In this document: piece after piece, positions 13,838 through 22,250 of the stretch
Layout: each line of letters starts with the position of its first letter
How positions within the stretch are numbered: position 1 is the stretch's first letter
The notes under the pieces: model-generated
The model's input: the letters and a program-made list of their open reading frames with translations, nothing else
Database searches by the model: none
What the model was told of the DNA's origin: nothing
Source: CANNDT01 sp945876205
GTDB taxonomy: Bacteria; Acidobacteriota; Vicinamibacteria; Vicinamibacterales; UBA2999
NCBI GenBank assembly: GCA_947503365.1
Contig: CANNDT010000058.1
Location: 1 to 27,775, forward strand
Length of the DNA: 27,775 nt
Reading direction: 5' to 3'
Made by a program: the position numbers and the translations under genes

Positions 13838-16591
13838 ATGGCTAAATCTCTAATCATTGTCGAATCGCCCGCGAAGGCGAAGACGCTGGGCCGCTTCCTT
13901 GGCGCGAAGTACCGCGTCGAGGCCAGCTACGGCCATATCCGCGATCTGCCGGAGTCGGCGGCCGAAGTGCCCAAGGAGATCAAGGAGAAGGAGTGGGGAC
14001 GTCTGGGTGTCGACGTCGAAAGCGACTTCACCCCTTATTACGTTGTCTCCGGCGGCAAGCGGAAGCAGGTCGCGCATCTCAAGACCGCGCTCAAGGACGC
14101 CTCGGAGCTCCTGCTCGCGACCGACCCTGATCGCGAAGGCGAATCCATCAGCTGGCACCTGCAGCAGGTGCTCAAGCCCAAGGTGCCGGTCCGCCGCATC
14201 GTGTTTCACGAGATCACCGAAGCCGCCGTGAACGAGGCGCTCGCGCATCCCGGCGTCATCGACGAGAACCTCGTGCGCGCGCAGGAAAGCCGGCGCATCC
14301 TCGATCGGCTCTACGGATACACCCTCTCGCCGCTGCTCTGGAAGAAAGTACAGACCGGCCTGAGCGCGGGTCGCGTGCAGAGCGTCGCGGTCCGCTTGAT
14401 CGTCGAGCGTGAAGAAGAGCGCCGTGCGTTTCGAGTCGGCGTCTACTGGGATCTCGATGCGAAGCTGAAAGGCGAAGGCCGCGAGTTCGTGGCGACGCTC
14501 GCGCGCATCGACGACCAGCGCATCGCCAGCGGCAAGGATTTCGATCCGGCGACCGGCATCCTGCGCAATCCGAACGTCCGTCTGCTCGACGAGGCGACCA
14601 CCAACCGCCTGGTTGAAACGATTCGCGCGAACGTGCCGTGGACGATCAGCTCCGTCGAGCAGAGGCCCGGCGTCGAGCGTCCCGCACCGCCGTTCACCAC
14701 CTCGACGCTGACGCAGGAAGCCAGCCGCAAGCTCGGGTTCACTACCGAGCGGACGATGCAGGCGGCGCAGCGGCTGTTTCAGGGCGTCGAGACCGGCGAC
14801 GGCGAGATGGAAGGTCTGATCAGCTACCACCGGACCGATTCGACCACGCTGTCGGACAAGGCGCTGCAGGAATCGGCTCGCGTGATTGGCGAGATGTTCG
14901 GCGCCGAGTACTACGACGCGCCCCGCAAGTACCAGACGAAGGTCAAGAACGCGCAGGAAGCGCACGAAGCCATTCGTCCCACCGATTTCCGCCTGGCGCC
15001 AAGCCAGCTCGAAAAGGTCCTCGACCCGGACGATCTCAAGGTCTACGACCTGATCTGGAAGCGGACGATGGCGTCGCAGATGGTTGACGCGCGCGTGCTG
15101 CGGACCTCGGTCGAGATCTCGGCGAAGGGACCGGACAACCAGACGGCGGTGCTCACGGCGAGCGGCAAGGCGATCGAGTTCGCCGGCTTCCGCCGCGCCT
15201 ACGTCGAAGGCAGCGACGATCCGGCCGCGGAGCTCGAAGAGCAGGAAGCGATCCTGCCGGTGTGCAAGGTCGGCGATCTGATTCACTTCAACGGCACCCC
15301 GATTACGTTGCTCAGCACCGACCCGAAGCGGCACGAGACGACGCCGCCGGCACGGTTCACCGAAGCATCGCTGATCAAGGAACTGGAACGTCTCGGGATC
15401 GGCCGGCCGTCCACCTACGCGCCGACGATTGCGACGATCATTCGTCGCGGCTATGTCTTCCGGCAGAGCAAGGCGCTGGTGCCCAGCTTCACGGCCTTCG
15501 CGGTGACGAAGCTCCTGCGCGATCACTTCGGCGACTTCGTGGAGAGCGACTTCACCGCCGAGATGGAAGACGACCTCGACGAAATCTCCCGAGGCGAGCG
15601 CGAGTCGAACGCGTTCCTCAAAGAGTTTTATTACGGCGACAAGAAGCATCGCGGCCTGCTGCCGGCGGTGGTCAAAGGCGCCGAGAATGCTGACTACCCA
15701 CTTCTGGAGCTCGGCACTGAGCCGGAGACCGGCGAAATCGTCCGAGTCCGGATCGGGCGCTTTGGTCCGTTCGTGCAGGTTGGCGAGGGCGGCCCCGGGC
15801 GCACCGCGTCGCTCCCCGACGAGATTCCTCCTGCGGATCTCACCGTCGAGCGGGCGCTCGAGCTCGTGCGCGTCAAGGCCGAGGGCCCGCGCACGCTCGG
15901 CGCCGATCCGGCCACGGGCCAGAACGTCTACGTGATGAACGGCCGATTCGGAGCCTACGTCCAGCTCGGCGAAACTCCCGAGGCGCCACCCAAGAAGAAG
16001 AAGACGAAGGGCGCCAAGGCTGAACCGGCTGTCGAGAAGCCGAAGCGCTCGTCGCTTCAGGCAGGCATGACGGAATCAACCATCACCCTCGAGCAGGCGC
16101 TCACCCTTCTCTCTCTCCCGCGCGTCGTCGGACTCCATCCCGACGACAACGAACCGATCACGGCGACCTTCGGCCGCTTCGGCCCGTACGTCAAGCACGG
16201 CGACGAATTCCGATCGCTCGAGTCGGATGACGATGTGTTCAAGATCTCGTTCGATGCGGCGCTGGCCTTGATCCGCGCACCGAAGCAGTCGCGGCGGCGT
16301 GGGCAGGTCACGCAGAAGAAGACGCTGCGCGAGCTGACGCACGAGGGGATCACGCTGAAGCTGCTCGCCGGACGGTACGGTCCGTACGTCACCGACGGCA
16401 GCGTGAACGCGTCGATTCCCAAGGGCACCAACCCCGACAACCTGACGTTCGAGCAGGCCACCGAACTGTTGCAGGCCCGCAAGGATGCGGCGCCCGCGCC
16501 CAAGCGTGGCGGCGGACGGACGGCGAAGAAGGGCTCAGCGTCCAGGCCTCGGGCTTCAGCCCGATCGAAGGCTGGAGCTGCGCAGGCCTAA
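13838..16591 (+). CDS. topA: DNA topoisomerase I (type IA)
   Basis: It relaxes negative supercoils by cutting one strand. It has 917 residues. The Toprim domain lies at about 1-140 (SLIIVESPAKAKTLGRFL; acidic triad in ATDPDREGE near 95). The catalytic Tyr330 is in GLISYHRTDSTTLS. The C-terminal part has no Cys zinc ribbons. It carries four diverged Topo_C repeats ending in GRFGPFV, GRFGAYV, GRFGPYV and GRYGPYV (about residues 634, 698, 772, 842), with Lys-rich linkers and a basic Ala/Arg/Lys tail. The extreme 3' end includes a TTCA-loop hairpin (16550-16563) and the repeat-like GCGCAGGCCTAA that holds the stop. The gene follows dprA after 24 bp, a common order. Confidence 0.97.
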   Translation: MAKSLIIVESPAKAKTLGRFLGAKYRVEASYGHIRDLPESAAEVPKEIKEKEWGRLGVDVESDFTPYYVVSGGKRKQVAHLKTALKDASELLLATDPDREGESISWHLQQVLKPKVPVRRIVFHEITEAAVNEALAHPGVIDENLVRAQESRRILDRLYGYTLSPLLWKKVQTGLSAGRVQSVAVRLIVEREEERRAFRVGVYWDLDAKLKGEGREFVATLARIDDQRIASGKDFDPATGILRNPNVRLLDEATTNRLVETIRANVPWTISSVEQRPGVERPAPPFTTSTLTQEASRKLGFTTERTMQAAQRLFQGVETGDGEMEGLISYHRTDSTTLSDKALQESARVIGEMFGAEYYDAPRKYQTKVKNAQEAHEAIRPTDFRLAPSQLEKVLDPDDLKVYDLIWKRTMASQMVDARVLRTSVEISAKGPDNQTAVLTASGKAIEFAGFRRAYVEGSDDPAAELEEQEAILPVCKVGDLIHFNGTPITLLSTDPKRHETTPPARFTEASLIKELERLGIGRPSTYAPTIATIIRRGYVFRQSKALVPSFTAFAVTKLLRDHFGDFVESDFTAEMEDDLDEISRGERESNAFLKEFYYGDKKHRGLLPAVVKGAENADYPLLELGTEPETGEIVRVRIGRFGPFVQVGEGGPGRTASLPDEIPPADLTVERALELVRVKAEGPRTLGADPATGQNVYVMNGRFGAYVQLGETPEAPPKKKKTKGAKAEPAVEKPKRSSLQAGMTESTITLEQALTLLSLPRVVGLHPDDNEPITATFGRFGPYVKHGDEFRSLESDDDVFKISFDAALALIRAPKQSRRRGQVTQKKTLRELTHEGITLKLLAGRYGPYVTDGSVNASIPKGTNPDNLTFEQATELLQARKDAAPAPKRGGGRTAKKGSASRPRASARSKAGAAQA

Positions 16592-16599
16592 GATGGCTT

Positions 16600-16662
16600 C
16601 AGGCTTTTGGCTTTGGGCTCTTGGAAGTGCCAGAGCCTAGAGCCCAGAGCCGAGAGCCCAGA
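16600..16662. repeat. 7-bp-period repeat, copy 1 (nine units), upstream of trmFO
   Basis: Nine consecutive heptamers run without a break from 16600 to 16662. The first three (CAGGCTT, TTGGCTT, TGGGCTC) are in one orientation. After two changed units come GCCTAGA, GCCCAGA, GCCGAGA and GCCCAGA in the opposite orientation, so the block can fold back as a hairpin. The trmFO ATG directly follows the last unit. The same motif occurs at 18673-18700 and 23955-23996. Confidence 0.8.
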
Positions 16663-18057
16663 ATGATTCACATCATCGGAGGCGGCCTCGCCGGTTGTGA
16701 GGCTGCCTGGCAGGCGGCGTCGCTGGGCGTGAGGGTCGTGCTTCACGAGATGCGGCCCGTCCGGGCGACGGCCGTCCACAAGACCGATCGTCTCGCCGAG
16801 CTGGTCTGCTCGAATTCCCTGCGCGGCGACAAGCTCGACAACGCCGTTGGGCTCCTGAAAGAAGAGATGCGGCGGCTCGGCTCGCTGGTCATGCGCACCG
16901 CGGATGCGCATCGCGTGCCGGCCGGCGCGGCGCTGGCGGTGGATCGCGAGCGGTTTTCAGAGGCGATCACCGAGGCGATCGAATCGCATCCCCTCATCAC
17001 CGTCGCGCGCGAAGAGATCGCGCGCATTCCGTCAGACCCGTCCGGGTTTCCCCTGATCATTGCGACCGGGCCCTTGACGTCGCCGGAACTGTCGGCAGAC
17101 ATCGCGGCGCTGGTCGGCGGCGATCACCTGTATTTCTACGACGCCATCAGTCCGATCGTCCTCGCCGAGACGATCGACATGACGAAGGTCTTTCGCGCAT
17201 CACGATGGGGCAGGAGTCTGAGGGGTACTACTGATGCGAGCGGGCCGGCCTGCGGCGTCGACGATGGCGAGGGCGACTATCTCAACTGCCCGATGAACCG
17301 GGACGAGTACGAGCGGTTCTACGACGCGGTGACGAGCGCCGAGTCGGCGACGGTCCACGACTTCGACAAAGAGAAATTCTTCGAAGGGTGCCTGCCGATC
17401 GAAGTGATGGCTCACCGGGGGCGCGAGACGCTGCGGTTCGGTCCGATGAAGCCGGTCGGCCTCGTCGACCCGCGCACCGGCCGCGCGCCGTACGCCGCCG
17501 TGCAGCTTCGCCAGGACAACCTCGCGGGGGATCACTTCAGCCTCGTCGGGTTTCAGACGCAGTTGAAGTGGGGCGAGCAGGCGCGCGTGCTCAAGATGAT
17601 CCCTGGTCTCGAGAATGCCGAGTTCGTCCGCTTCGGCATGGTGCATCGCAATACCTACATCAACGGGCCCACGGTGCTGCGAGAGACCTGGCAGACGAAG
17701 ATGCGCGACGACCTGTTCTTTGCGGGCCAGATCTCCGGCGTCGAGGGATACGTGGAGTCGGCCGCGTCAGGTCTCATCGCCGGACGCAATGCCGCGGCGC
17801 TCGTGCGCGGCGAGGCGCCGCGCGTGCCGCCGAGGACGACGGCGATCGGTGCGCTGGCGTATTACGTGTCGCACGCCGACCCGAAGCACTACCAGCCGAC
17901 CAACATTACCTTCGGCATCATGGAGCCGCCGCCGAACGCGCCAGGCAAGCGGGTCGGCCGGGCGGAGCGCAAGACCGCGACGTCCGAGCGCGCCTTACGG
18001 GATCTGGATGAGTGGAGCGCGCAGGCTGAAGCCTGCGCGCTACACCGTGAAGGGTAG
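16663..18057 (+). CDS. trmFO: Methylenetetrahydrofolate-tRNA-(uracil-5-)-methyltransferase (TrmFO)
   Basis: This FAD- and folate-dependent enzyme makes 5-methyluridine at position 54 of tRNA. It has 464 residues. The FAD Rossmann motif GGGLAGCEAAWQAASLGVRVVLHEMRP is at the N-terminus, followed by ELVCSNSLRGDKLDNAVGLLKEEM, YFYDAISPIV, CPMNRDEYERFYDA and FEGCLPIEVMAHRGRETLRFGPMKPVGL. The Cys residues in the CSNS and FEGCLP motifs are the conserved ones. The ATG at 16663 follows the heptamer repeat directly; upstream residues would be repeat-encoded. The last residues (QAEACALHREG) are encoded by the twin-hairpin repeat and overlap the xerC start by 11 bp. topA-trmFO-xerC is a known bacterial gene order. 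Confidence 0.97.
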   Translation: MIHIIGGGLAGCEAAWQAASLGVRVVLHEMRPVRATAVHKTDRLAELVCSNSLRGDKLDNAVGLLKEEMRRLGSLVMRTADAHRVPAGAALAVDRERFSEAITEAIESHPLITVAREEIARIPSDPSGFPLIIATGPLTSPELSADIAALVGGDHLYFYDAISPIVLAETIDMTKVFRASRWGRSLRGTTDASGPACGVDDGEGDYLNCPMNRDEYERFYDAVTSAESATVHDFDKEKFFEGCLPIEVMAHRGRETLRFGPMKPVGLVDPRTGRAPYAAVQLRQDNLAGDHFSLVGFQTQLKWGEQARVLKMIPGLENAEFVRFGMVHRNTYINGPTVLRETWQTKMRDDLFFAGQISGVEGYVESAASGLIAGRNAAALVRGEAPRVPPRTTAIGALAYYVSHADPKHYQPTNITFGIMEPPPNAPGKRVGRAERKTATSERALRDLDEWSAQAEACALHREG

Positions 18058-18079
18058 CGCGGCGGCTTTAGCCGCCGCG
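18017..18079. repeat. Twin-hairpin dispersed repeat, copy 2
   Basis: A perfect 10-bp stem GCGCGCAGGC / GCCTGCGCGC surrounds a TGAA loop (18017-18040). A perfect 8-bp stem GCGGCGGC / GCCGCCGC surrounds a TTTA loop (about 18058-18077). They are joined by the inverted pair CGCGCTAC / GTAGCGCG, the same plan as 634-694. It spans the trmFO/xerC junction and is translated in both genes. Confidence 0.8.
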
Positions 18080-18997
18080 TTCATCGACTACCTCTCCCTC
18101 AATCGCAATGTGTCCGCGCACACCGCGGATGCCTACTCGAGCGACGTCCAGCAGTTCCTGACGTTCGCTGGCAGCCATCTCGAAAAGAAGGATCTCACTC
18201 CGGCCGACATCGACCTGGATCTGATTCGGGCGTTCATGGGCGATCTCCACCGTAAGGGGCAGTCGCGCTCGTCGGCTTCCCGCAAGCTCTCGGCCCTGCG
18301 CACGTTCATGAAGTACTTGAAGCGCGAAGGGTGGATTGAGAACGATCCGGCGTCGCTCGCGGTGTCGCCGAAGCGTGAACAGAAGGTGCCGGCGCACTTG
18401 TCAATGGACGAGATGTCGAGCCTGCTCGACATGCCGGATACGTCGCAGCCGCTCGGCCGGCGCGACCGCGCGATCCTCGAGCTGTTCTACGCGTCAGGCC
18501 TGAGGTTGAGTGAGCTGGTCGGCCTCGATCTCGACGACATGAACCTGACCGCGCGGATGGTGCGCGTGATGGGGAAGGGCGGCAAGGAGCGCCTCGTCCC
18601 GTTCACCGAAACGGCCAAACGCACGCTGCGGGAATGGCTCACGGACCGCGCCTCGCTTCGCTCGGCGCTCCTCAAGGCCCAAGGCCCAAGGCCCAAAGCC
18701 GAACGGGAGCCCGTATTCGTCAACGCCCGCGGGGGACGACTGACAGGACGCAGCGTGCAGCGGCTGGTCGCGCGCTACGTGTCCGGCTGCAGCACCCGCT
18801 TCGGCATCAGTCCGCACGCGCTGCGCCATTCCTTCGCGACGCATTTGCTGCAGAATGGCGCCGACCTTCGCGCCATCCAGGAGCTGCTCGGTCACGTGCA
18901 GCTCTCGACGACGCAGCGATATACGCACGTCAACGTCGCGCAACTGCTCGACGTCTATCGCAAGGCCCACCCGCGCGCGAAGCGCGAGCCGTCGTAG
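18047..18997 (+). CDS. xerC: Tyrosine recombinase XerC-like
   Basis: It probably resolves chromosome dimers at dif with a XerD partner. It has 316 residues from a GTG at 18047. The N-terminal SAM-like domain lies at about 10-95 (FIDYLSLNRNVSAHTADAYSSDVQQFLTF). The catalytic domain follows with Arg153 (ASGLRLSEL), a Lys in GKGGKERLVP, His257-x-x-Arg260 (HALRHSFATHLL), His283 (LLGH) and nucleophile Tyr292 (TTQRYTHV). All catalytic residues are present. The first residues (MKGSAAALAAAF) are encoded by the twin-hairpin repeat. A heptamer repeat adds KAQGPRPKAE at about 210-219, between the Lys motif and the HxxR motif. It overlaps trmFO by 11 bp and ends 2 bp from the convergent cupin gene. Confidence 0.93.
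   Translation: MKGSAAALAAAFIDYLSLNRNVSAHTADAYSSDVQQFLTFAGSHLEKKDLTPADIDLDLIRAFMGDLHRKGQSRSSASRKLSALRTFMKYLKREGWIENDPASLAVSPKREQKVPAHLSMDEMSSLLDMPDTSQPLGRRDRAILELFYASGLRLSELVGLDLDDMNLTARMVRVMGKGGKERLVPFTETAKRTLREWLTDRASLRSALLKAQGPRPKAEREPVFVNARGGRLTGRSVQRLVARYVSGCSTRFGISPHALRHSFATHLLQNGADLRAIQELLGHVQLSTTQRYTHVNVAQLLDVYRKAHPRAKREPS
18673..18700. repeat. 7-bp-period repeat, copy 2 (four units), inside xerC
   Basis: CAAGGCC three times followed by CAAAGCC, with no gaps. It is translated in xerC as the Lys/Pro/Ala/Gln-rich KAQGPRPKA stretch in a surface-loop position, without breaking the frame. Confidence 0.85.
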
Positions 18998-18999
18998 GT

Positions 19000-19404
19000 T
19001 CAGCCGTCCGAAGGCGGACGGCTTCCGCGATCCTGGACGTCGATGACCTTCACCACGTAATAGCGGATGACGCCCGCCACGTCCTTGAACCAGTGCGGGA
19101 TTCCGGCCGGAATGACGATGACGTCGTTCGGATGAAGTGCGAAGCTCTCCCCGCCCTCGATCGCGGTTCCGCGGTGTTGCCCCGGCGCAGTCGTGCGCAG
19201 GCCGATGACGGTCCCGCCGACCACGAGCGTCGCTGATCCCTCGAGGACGTGAAACGTGTCGGTCTCGAGGTCGTGGATTTCGACCTCGCCGCCCGCCGTT
19301 CGGCGAGCGACAGACACCAGATAGTCGCGGCCGGCGCAGAGCTCGCCGCCCGACTCGAACACCGGCGTTGTGATCGTGGCTGGTAGGTAGGTCACGGTGG
19401 TCAT
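19000..19404 (-). CDS. Small cupin-fold protein
   Basis: The protein has 134 residues from the ATG at 19404, chosen because AGGAAG lies just upstream. It is a single beta-barrel cupin: motif 1 is EIHDLETDTFHVLEGSATLVVGG and motif 2 is DVIVIPAGIPHWFKDV. The PxGxxH His is present, but motif 1 does not have the full HxH-E metal set, so metal binding may be altered. The substrate is not evident. It is divergent from the propeller lipoprotein gene (67-bp gap) and convergent with xerC. Confidence 0.85.
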   Translation of the reverse strand: MTTVTYLPATITTPVFESGGELCAGRDYLVSVARRTAGGEVEIHDLETDTFHVLEGSATLVVGGTVIGLRTTAPGQHRGTAIEGGESFALHPNDVIVIPAGIPHWFKDVAGVIRYYVVKVIDVQDRGSRPPSDG

Positions 19405-19434
19405 CGTCTTCCTATCATTCACCATCCGAAACCG

Positions 19435-19463
19435 TTGACGCTGCTTCCGTCGCGCACTAGACT
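19435..19463 (+). promoter_or_regulatory. Promoter of the propeller lipoprotein gene
   Basis: TTGACG (19435-19440), a 17-bp spacer, and TAGACT (19458-19463). Transcription would start near 19470 and the ATG is at 19472, so the mRNA would be practically leaderless. Confidence 0.6.
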
Positions 19464-19471
19464 CCGGCTCT

Positions 19472-20776
19472 ATGCGGACACGTACAGTGCTTCTTAGTGG
19501 AGTCATGCTCGCCTTGATCGCCGGGTGCGGCCGTGCGAGTGCCCCGGCGGCAGGCGACGGACAGGCTGCGGCGCCGGTTGCCGGATATCGTGCCGTTCCG
19601 ACGGAGATCGGGGGCGTTGACGAGACCGGCCCCTACGAGGTCGTCGCCGACTGGCCAAAGCCGTTGGCGCAGTTGCCAGGCCACGACGCGTGGACCTCGG
19701 GCGCCACCGAGGCGCTCTTCGCCGAATCGCCCGACCGCGTATTGGTCGTGCAGCTCGGCGAGCTGCCGGCCCTGAAACAGCCCGCGACTCGGCCGCTGCC
19801 GGACATCGGGCCCAGCCTCTCGTGGCCGCTCAACGGCATCCCATGGCGCTACGCCTCGCAGGGTGGCTACGCCAGCCCGCCCGGCGGCGGCGGGCCGGGC
19901 CAGGATCCGGACGATCCGGCGGTGCAGTACAAGGGACGCCCCGGCACCGACTCGCGCTGGGAGCACCTCGTCATCGCCTACAACAGCGCCGGCGAGATCG
20001 TCGAGCAGTGGACCCAGTGGGACACCATGCTGCGGCGCCCGCACGGCATCTACATCAGCCCGTACGACCCCGAGAAGCACGTCTGGATCGTCGACGACCA
20101 CAACGACGTGCTCTACAAGTTCACCAATGACGGCAAGACGCTCCTGCAGACGATCGGCACGAAGGGCAAGCGCGGCCAGGACGCGTCGACGTTCGATCGG
20201 CCGACGTTCATGACCTTCATGCCGGACGGGACGATGTTCGTGTCCGACGGCTACAACGGCCACCGCGTCGTGAAGTTGGACAGGGACGGCACGTTCGTCA
20301 CCGCGTGGGGCGAGCCAGGCCAGCCCGGCGGCAAGGAGGTGCGTCCGAACTACTTCAACACCGTGCACGGCATCGCCGTGGACCCGGAGACGGGGACCGT
20401 GTTCGTCAGCGACCGGGGCAACCACCGCATCCAGGTGTTCGATAAGGACGGGAAATTCCTCAGGCAGTGGCCGGTGGGCAATCTGACCAATCTGCAGTTC
20501 CTGATCGTGCCCGCCGACCGGTCGGGCGTGTGGGGATTCGCCGACCGGGTGTCAAAGGTCGTGAAGTGGGATTTCGAGGGTCACCTGCTGTACTCCTGGG
20601 GCATCCTCGGCAGCACGCCAGGCACGTTCCTGAACCCGCACGCCGCCAGCGTCGACCAGCAGGGGAACCTGTACGTCGCGGAGGTCGGCAACGGCCGGGC
20701 GCAGAAGTTCAGGCCGCGGGCCGGCGCCAACCCGGCGTTTCTGGTCGGCCCGCCCGTCTACGCCGCGTGGAAGTGA
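19472..20776 (+). CDS. Lipoprotein with NHL/six-bladed beta-propeller repeats
   Basis: The protein has 434 residues. The signal peptide MRTRTVLLSGVMLALIAGC ends in a lipobox (LIAGC), so it should be lipid-anchored outside the cytoplasm. From about residue 170 there are NHL-type repeats: LRRPHGIYISPYDPEKHVWIVDDHNDVLYKF, FMTFMPDGTMFVSDGYNGHRVVKLDRDG, VHGIAVDPETGTVFVSDRGNHRIQVFDKDGKFL and LNPHAASVDQQGNLYVAEVGNGRAQKF. The fold and the Asp/Asn/His-rich blade edges recall peptidyl-alpha-hydroxyglycine alpha-amidating-lyase-like propellers, but enzyme activity cannot be claimed. A Pro/Gly-rich segment (YASPPGGGGPGQDPDDP) precedes the repeats. The gene has its own promoter and converges on the response-regulator gene with a 4-bp gap. 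Confidence 0.9.
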   Translation: MRTRTVLLSGVMLALIAGCGRASAPAAGDGQAAAPVAGYRAVPTEIGGVDETGPYEVVADWPKPLAQLPGHDAWTSGATEALFAESPDRVLVVQLGELPALKQPATRPLPDIGPSLSWPLNGIPWRYASQGGYASPPGGGGPGQDPDDPAVQYKGRPGTDSRWEHLVIAYNSAGEIVEQWTQWDTMLRRPHGIYISPYDPEKHVWIVDDHNDVLYKFTNDGKTLLQTIGTKGKRGQDASTFDRPTFMTFMPDGTMFVSDGYNGHRVVKLDRDGTFVTAWGEPGQPGGKEVRPNYFNTVHGIAVDPETGTVFVSDRGNHRIQVFDKDGKFLRQWPVGNLTNLQFLIVPADRSGVWGFADRVSKVVKWDFEGHLLYSWGILGSTPGTFLNPHAASVDQQGNLYVAEVGNGRAQKFRPRAGANPAFLVGPPVYAAWK

Positions 20777-20780
20777 GCGG

Positions 20781-22199
20781 CTAGATGGCCGCGGCCGTGT
20801 GCTCGGGAATCGACATCGTCGCGCGGCGTCCGCGCGGGAAGTCGATCCCGAGCGTCTTGATCTTGTAGTTCATCACGCGCGGGCTGATCGAGAGCAGCTC
20901 CGCGGCGTCCTTCTGCACCCAGTTCGACATCTTCAGCGCTTCGACGATCGCGAGGCGCTCGATGTCTTCGAGCGGGATGCCGGTCGGCGGAATCTTGATG
21001 ATCGAGGCCGATTCGCGCGGTGAGCCGGCGGCGCCGGTGTCGCCGAGCCGCAGGTCCTCGGTGGTGATGTGGCTGCCGTCGGCGAGCAGCATCGCGCGCT
21101 CGATCGCGTTCTCGAGCTCGCGGATGTTGCCGGGCCAGTGGTAGCGCATCAGGAGCTTCAAGGCGTCGGGCTCGAGGCCTTCGACCTTCTTCTTCAGCTC
21201 GCCTGAAAAGCGGCGGATGAAGAATCCGGCGAGCGCGCCGACGTCTTCCTTGCGTTCGCGCAGCGGCGGCATCTCGATCGCCACGACGTTCAACCGGTAG
21301 AAGAGGTCTTCGCGAAACGCGCCTGACTCGACCATCGTCGTCAGATCGCGGTTGGTCGCGGCGATCAGTCGAACATCAACCTTGAGGGTGCGGGTGCCGC
21401 CGAGGCGCTCGAACTCGTGCTCCTGCAGGACGCGCAGGATCTTGGCCTGCGTGTTGGCGCTCATGTCGCCGATTTCGTCGAGGAAGAGCGTCCCGCCGTC
21501 GGCCTGCTCGAAGCGGCCGATGCGCTGCTTGTCGGCGCCGGTGAAGGCGCCCTTCTCGTGACCGAAGAGCTCCGACTCGAGCAGGTTTTCCTGCAGCGCC
21601 GCGCAGTTGACCTTGATGAAGTTGCGCGCCGCGCGGTGTGAGTTGTGGTGAACGGCGCCGGCGATCAGCTCCTTGCCGGTGCCGGTCTCGCCGCGGACCA
21701 GGACGGTGGTGTTGCTCTTGGCGACCTTGCGCACGACCCCGAGCACCTTTTCCAGCGCGCCGCTCGACCCGATGATCTTGTCGAAGTCGTAGATGTCGCC
21801 CTGCGCGTGGCGGAGGTAGTCGATCTGATGCTGCATCCGGCGCAGCTCGAGCGCCTTGGCGATCTTGACCTCCATCTCCTCGATCTCGAACGGCTTCTGC
21901 ACGTAGTCGAACGCGCCCGCCTTCATCGCCTCGACCGCCGTCGAGACCGACCCGAACGCCGTCATCAGGATGACGGCCGTGGTCGGGTGCAGCGTCTTGC
22001 ACGTCTTCAACACGTCGAGGCCGGTGCTCCCGCCCATCTTCAAATCGCTGACGACGACGTCGAAGTAGCCCTCGTGGAGCTTTTCGATGGCGGCGTTGCC
22101 GTTGGGGGCTTCCTCGGTGTCGTGCCCTGCCTCGGCAAGTGCCTGCGCCAGCCCGCGGCGCAGTGAGTCGTGGTCGTCGGCGATCAGAATGCGGCCCAT
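20781..22199 (-). CDS. NtrC-family sigma-54-dependent response regulator
   Basis: The protein has 472 residues. The receiver domain is at 1-120, with phospho-acceptor Asp52 in VVVSDLKMGG and Lys in YVQKPF. The AAA+ domain covers about 140-370, with Walker A GETGTGKE, the sigma-54-contacting GAFTGA loop and Walker B GGTLFLDEIGD. A Fis-type helix-turn-helix sits near the C-terminus (LAIVEALKMSNWVQKDAAELLSISPRVMNYKIKTLGI). It activates sigma-54 promoters when phosphorylated. The sensor kinase gene lies 51 bp upstream on the same strand and is its likely partner. A candidate sigma-54 promoter before the kinase gene suggests autoregulation. Confidence 0.97.
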   Translation of the reverse strand: MGRILIADDHDSLRRGLAQALAEAGHDTEEAPNGNAAIEKLHEGYFDVVVSDLKMGGSTGLDVLKTCKTLHPTTAVILMTAFGSVSTAVEAMKAGAFDYVQKPFEIEEMEVKIAKALELRRMQHQIDYLRHAQGDIYDFDKIIGSSGALEKVLGVVRKVAKSNTTVLVRGETGTGKELIAGAVHHNSHRAARNFIKVNCAALQENLLESELFGHEKGAFTGADKQRIGRFEQADGGTLFLDEIGDMSANTQAKILRVLQEHEFERLGGTRTLKVDVRLIAATNRDLTTMVESGAFREDLFYRLNVVAIEMPPLRERKEDVGALAGFFIRRFSGELKKKVEGLEPDALKLLMRYHWPGNIRELENAIERAMLLADGSHITTEDLRLGDTGAAGSPRESASIIKIPPTGIPLEDIERLAIVEALKMSNWVQKDAAELLSISPRVMNYKIKTLGIDFPRGRRATMSIPEHTAAAI

Positions 22200-22231
22200 G
22201 TCGTTTCTTCCTTCGTGTCAGTACGGAGTGT

Positions 22232-22247
22232 CCCGCCTTCAGGCGGG
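22232..22247. other. Hairpin between kinase and regulator genes
   Basis: CCCGCC and GGCGGG pair around a TTCA loop in the 51-bp gap. It shares the TTCA-loop style of the dispersed hairpins, and could tune the ratio of the two products or be a repeat remnant. Confidence 0.5.
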
Positions 22248-22250
22248 CCG

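Noticed and set aside
13850..15649. 599-codon open frame on the minus strand
   Set aside because: It is the mirror of topA, which has full family motifs; composition is typical of a shadow frame.
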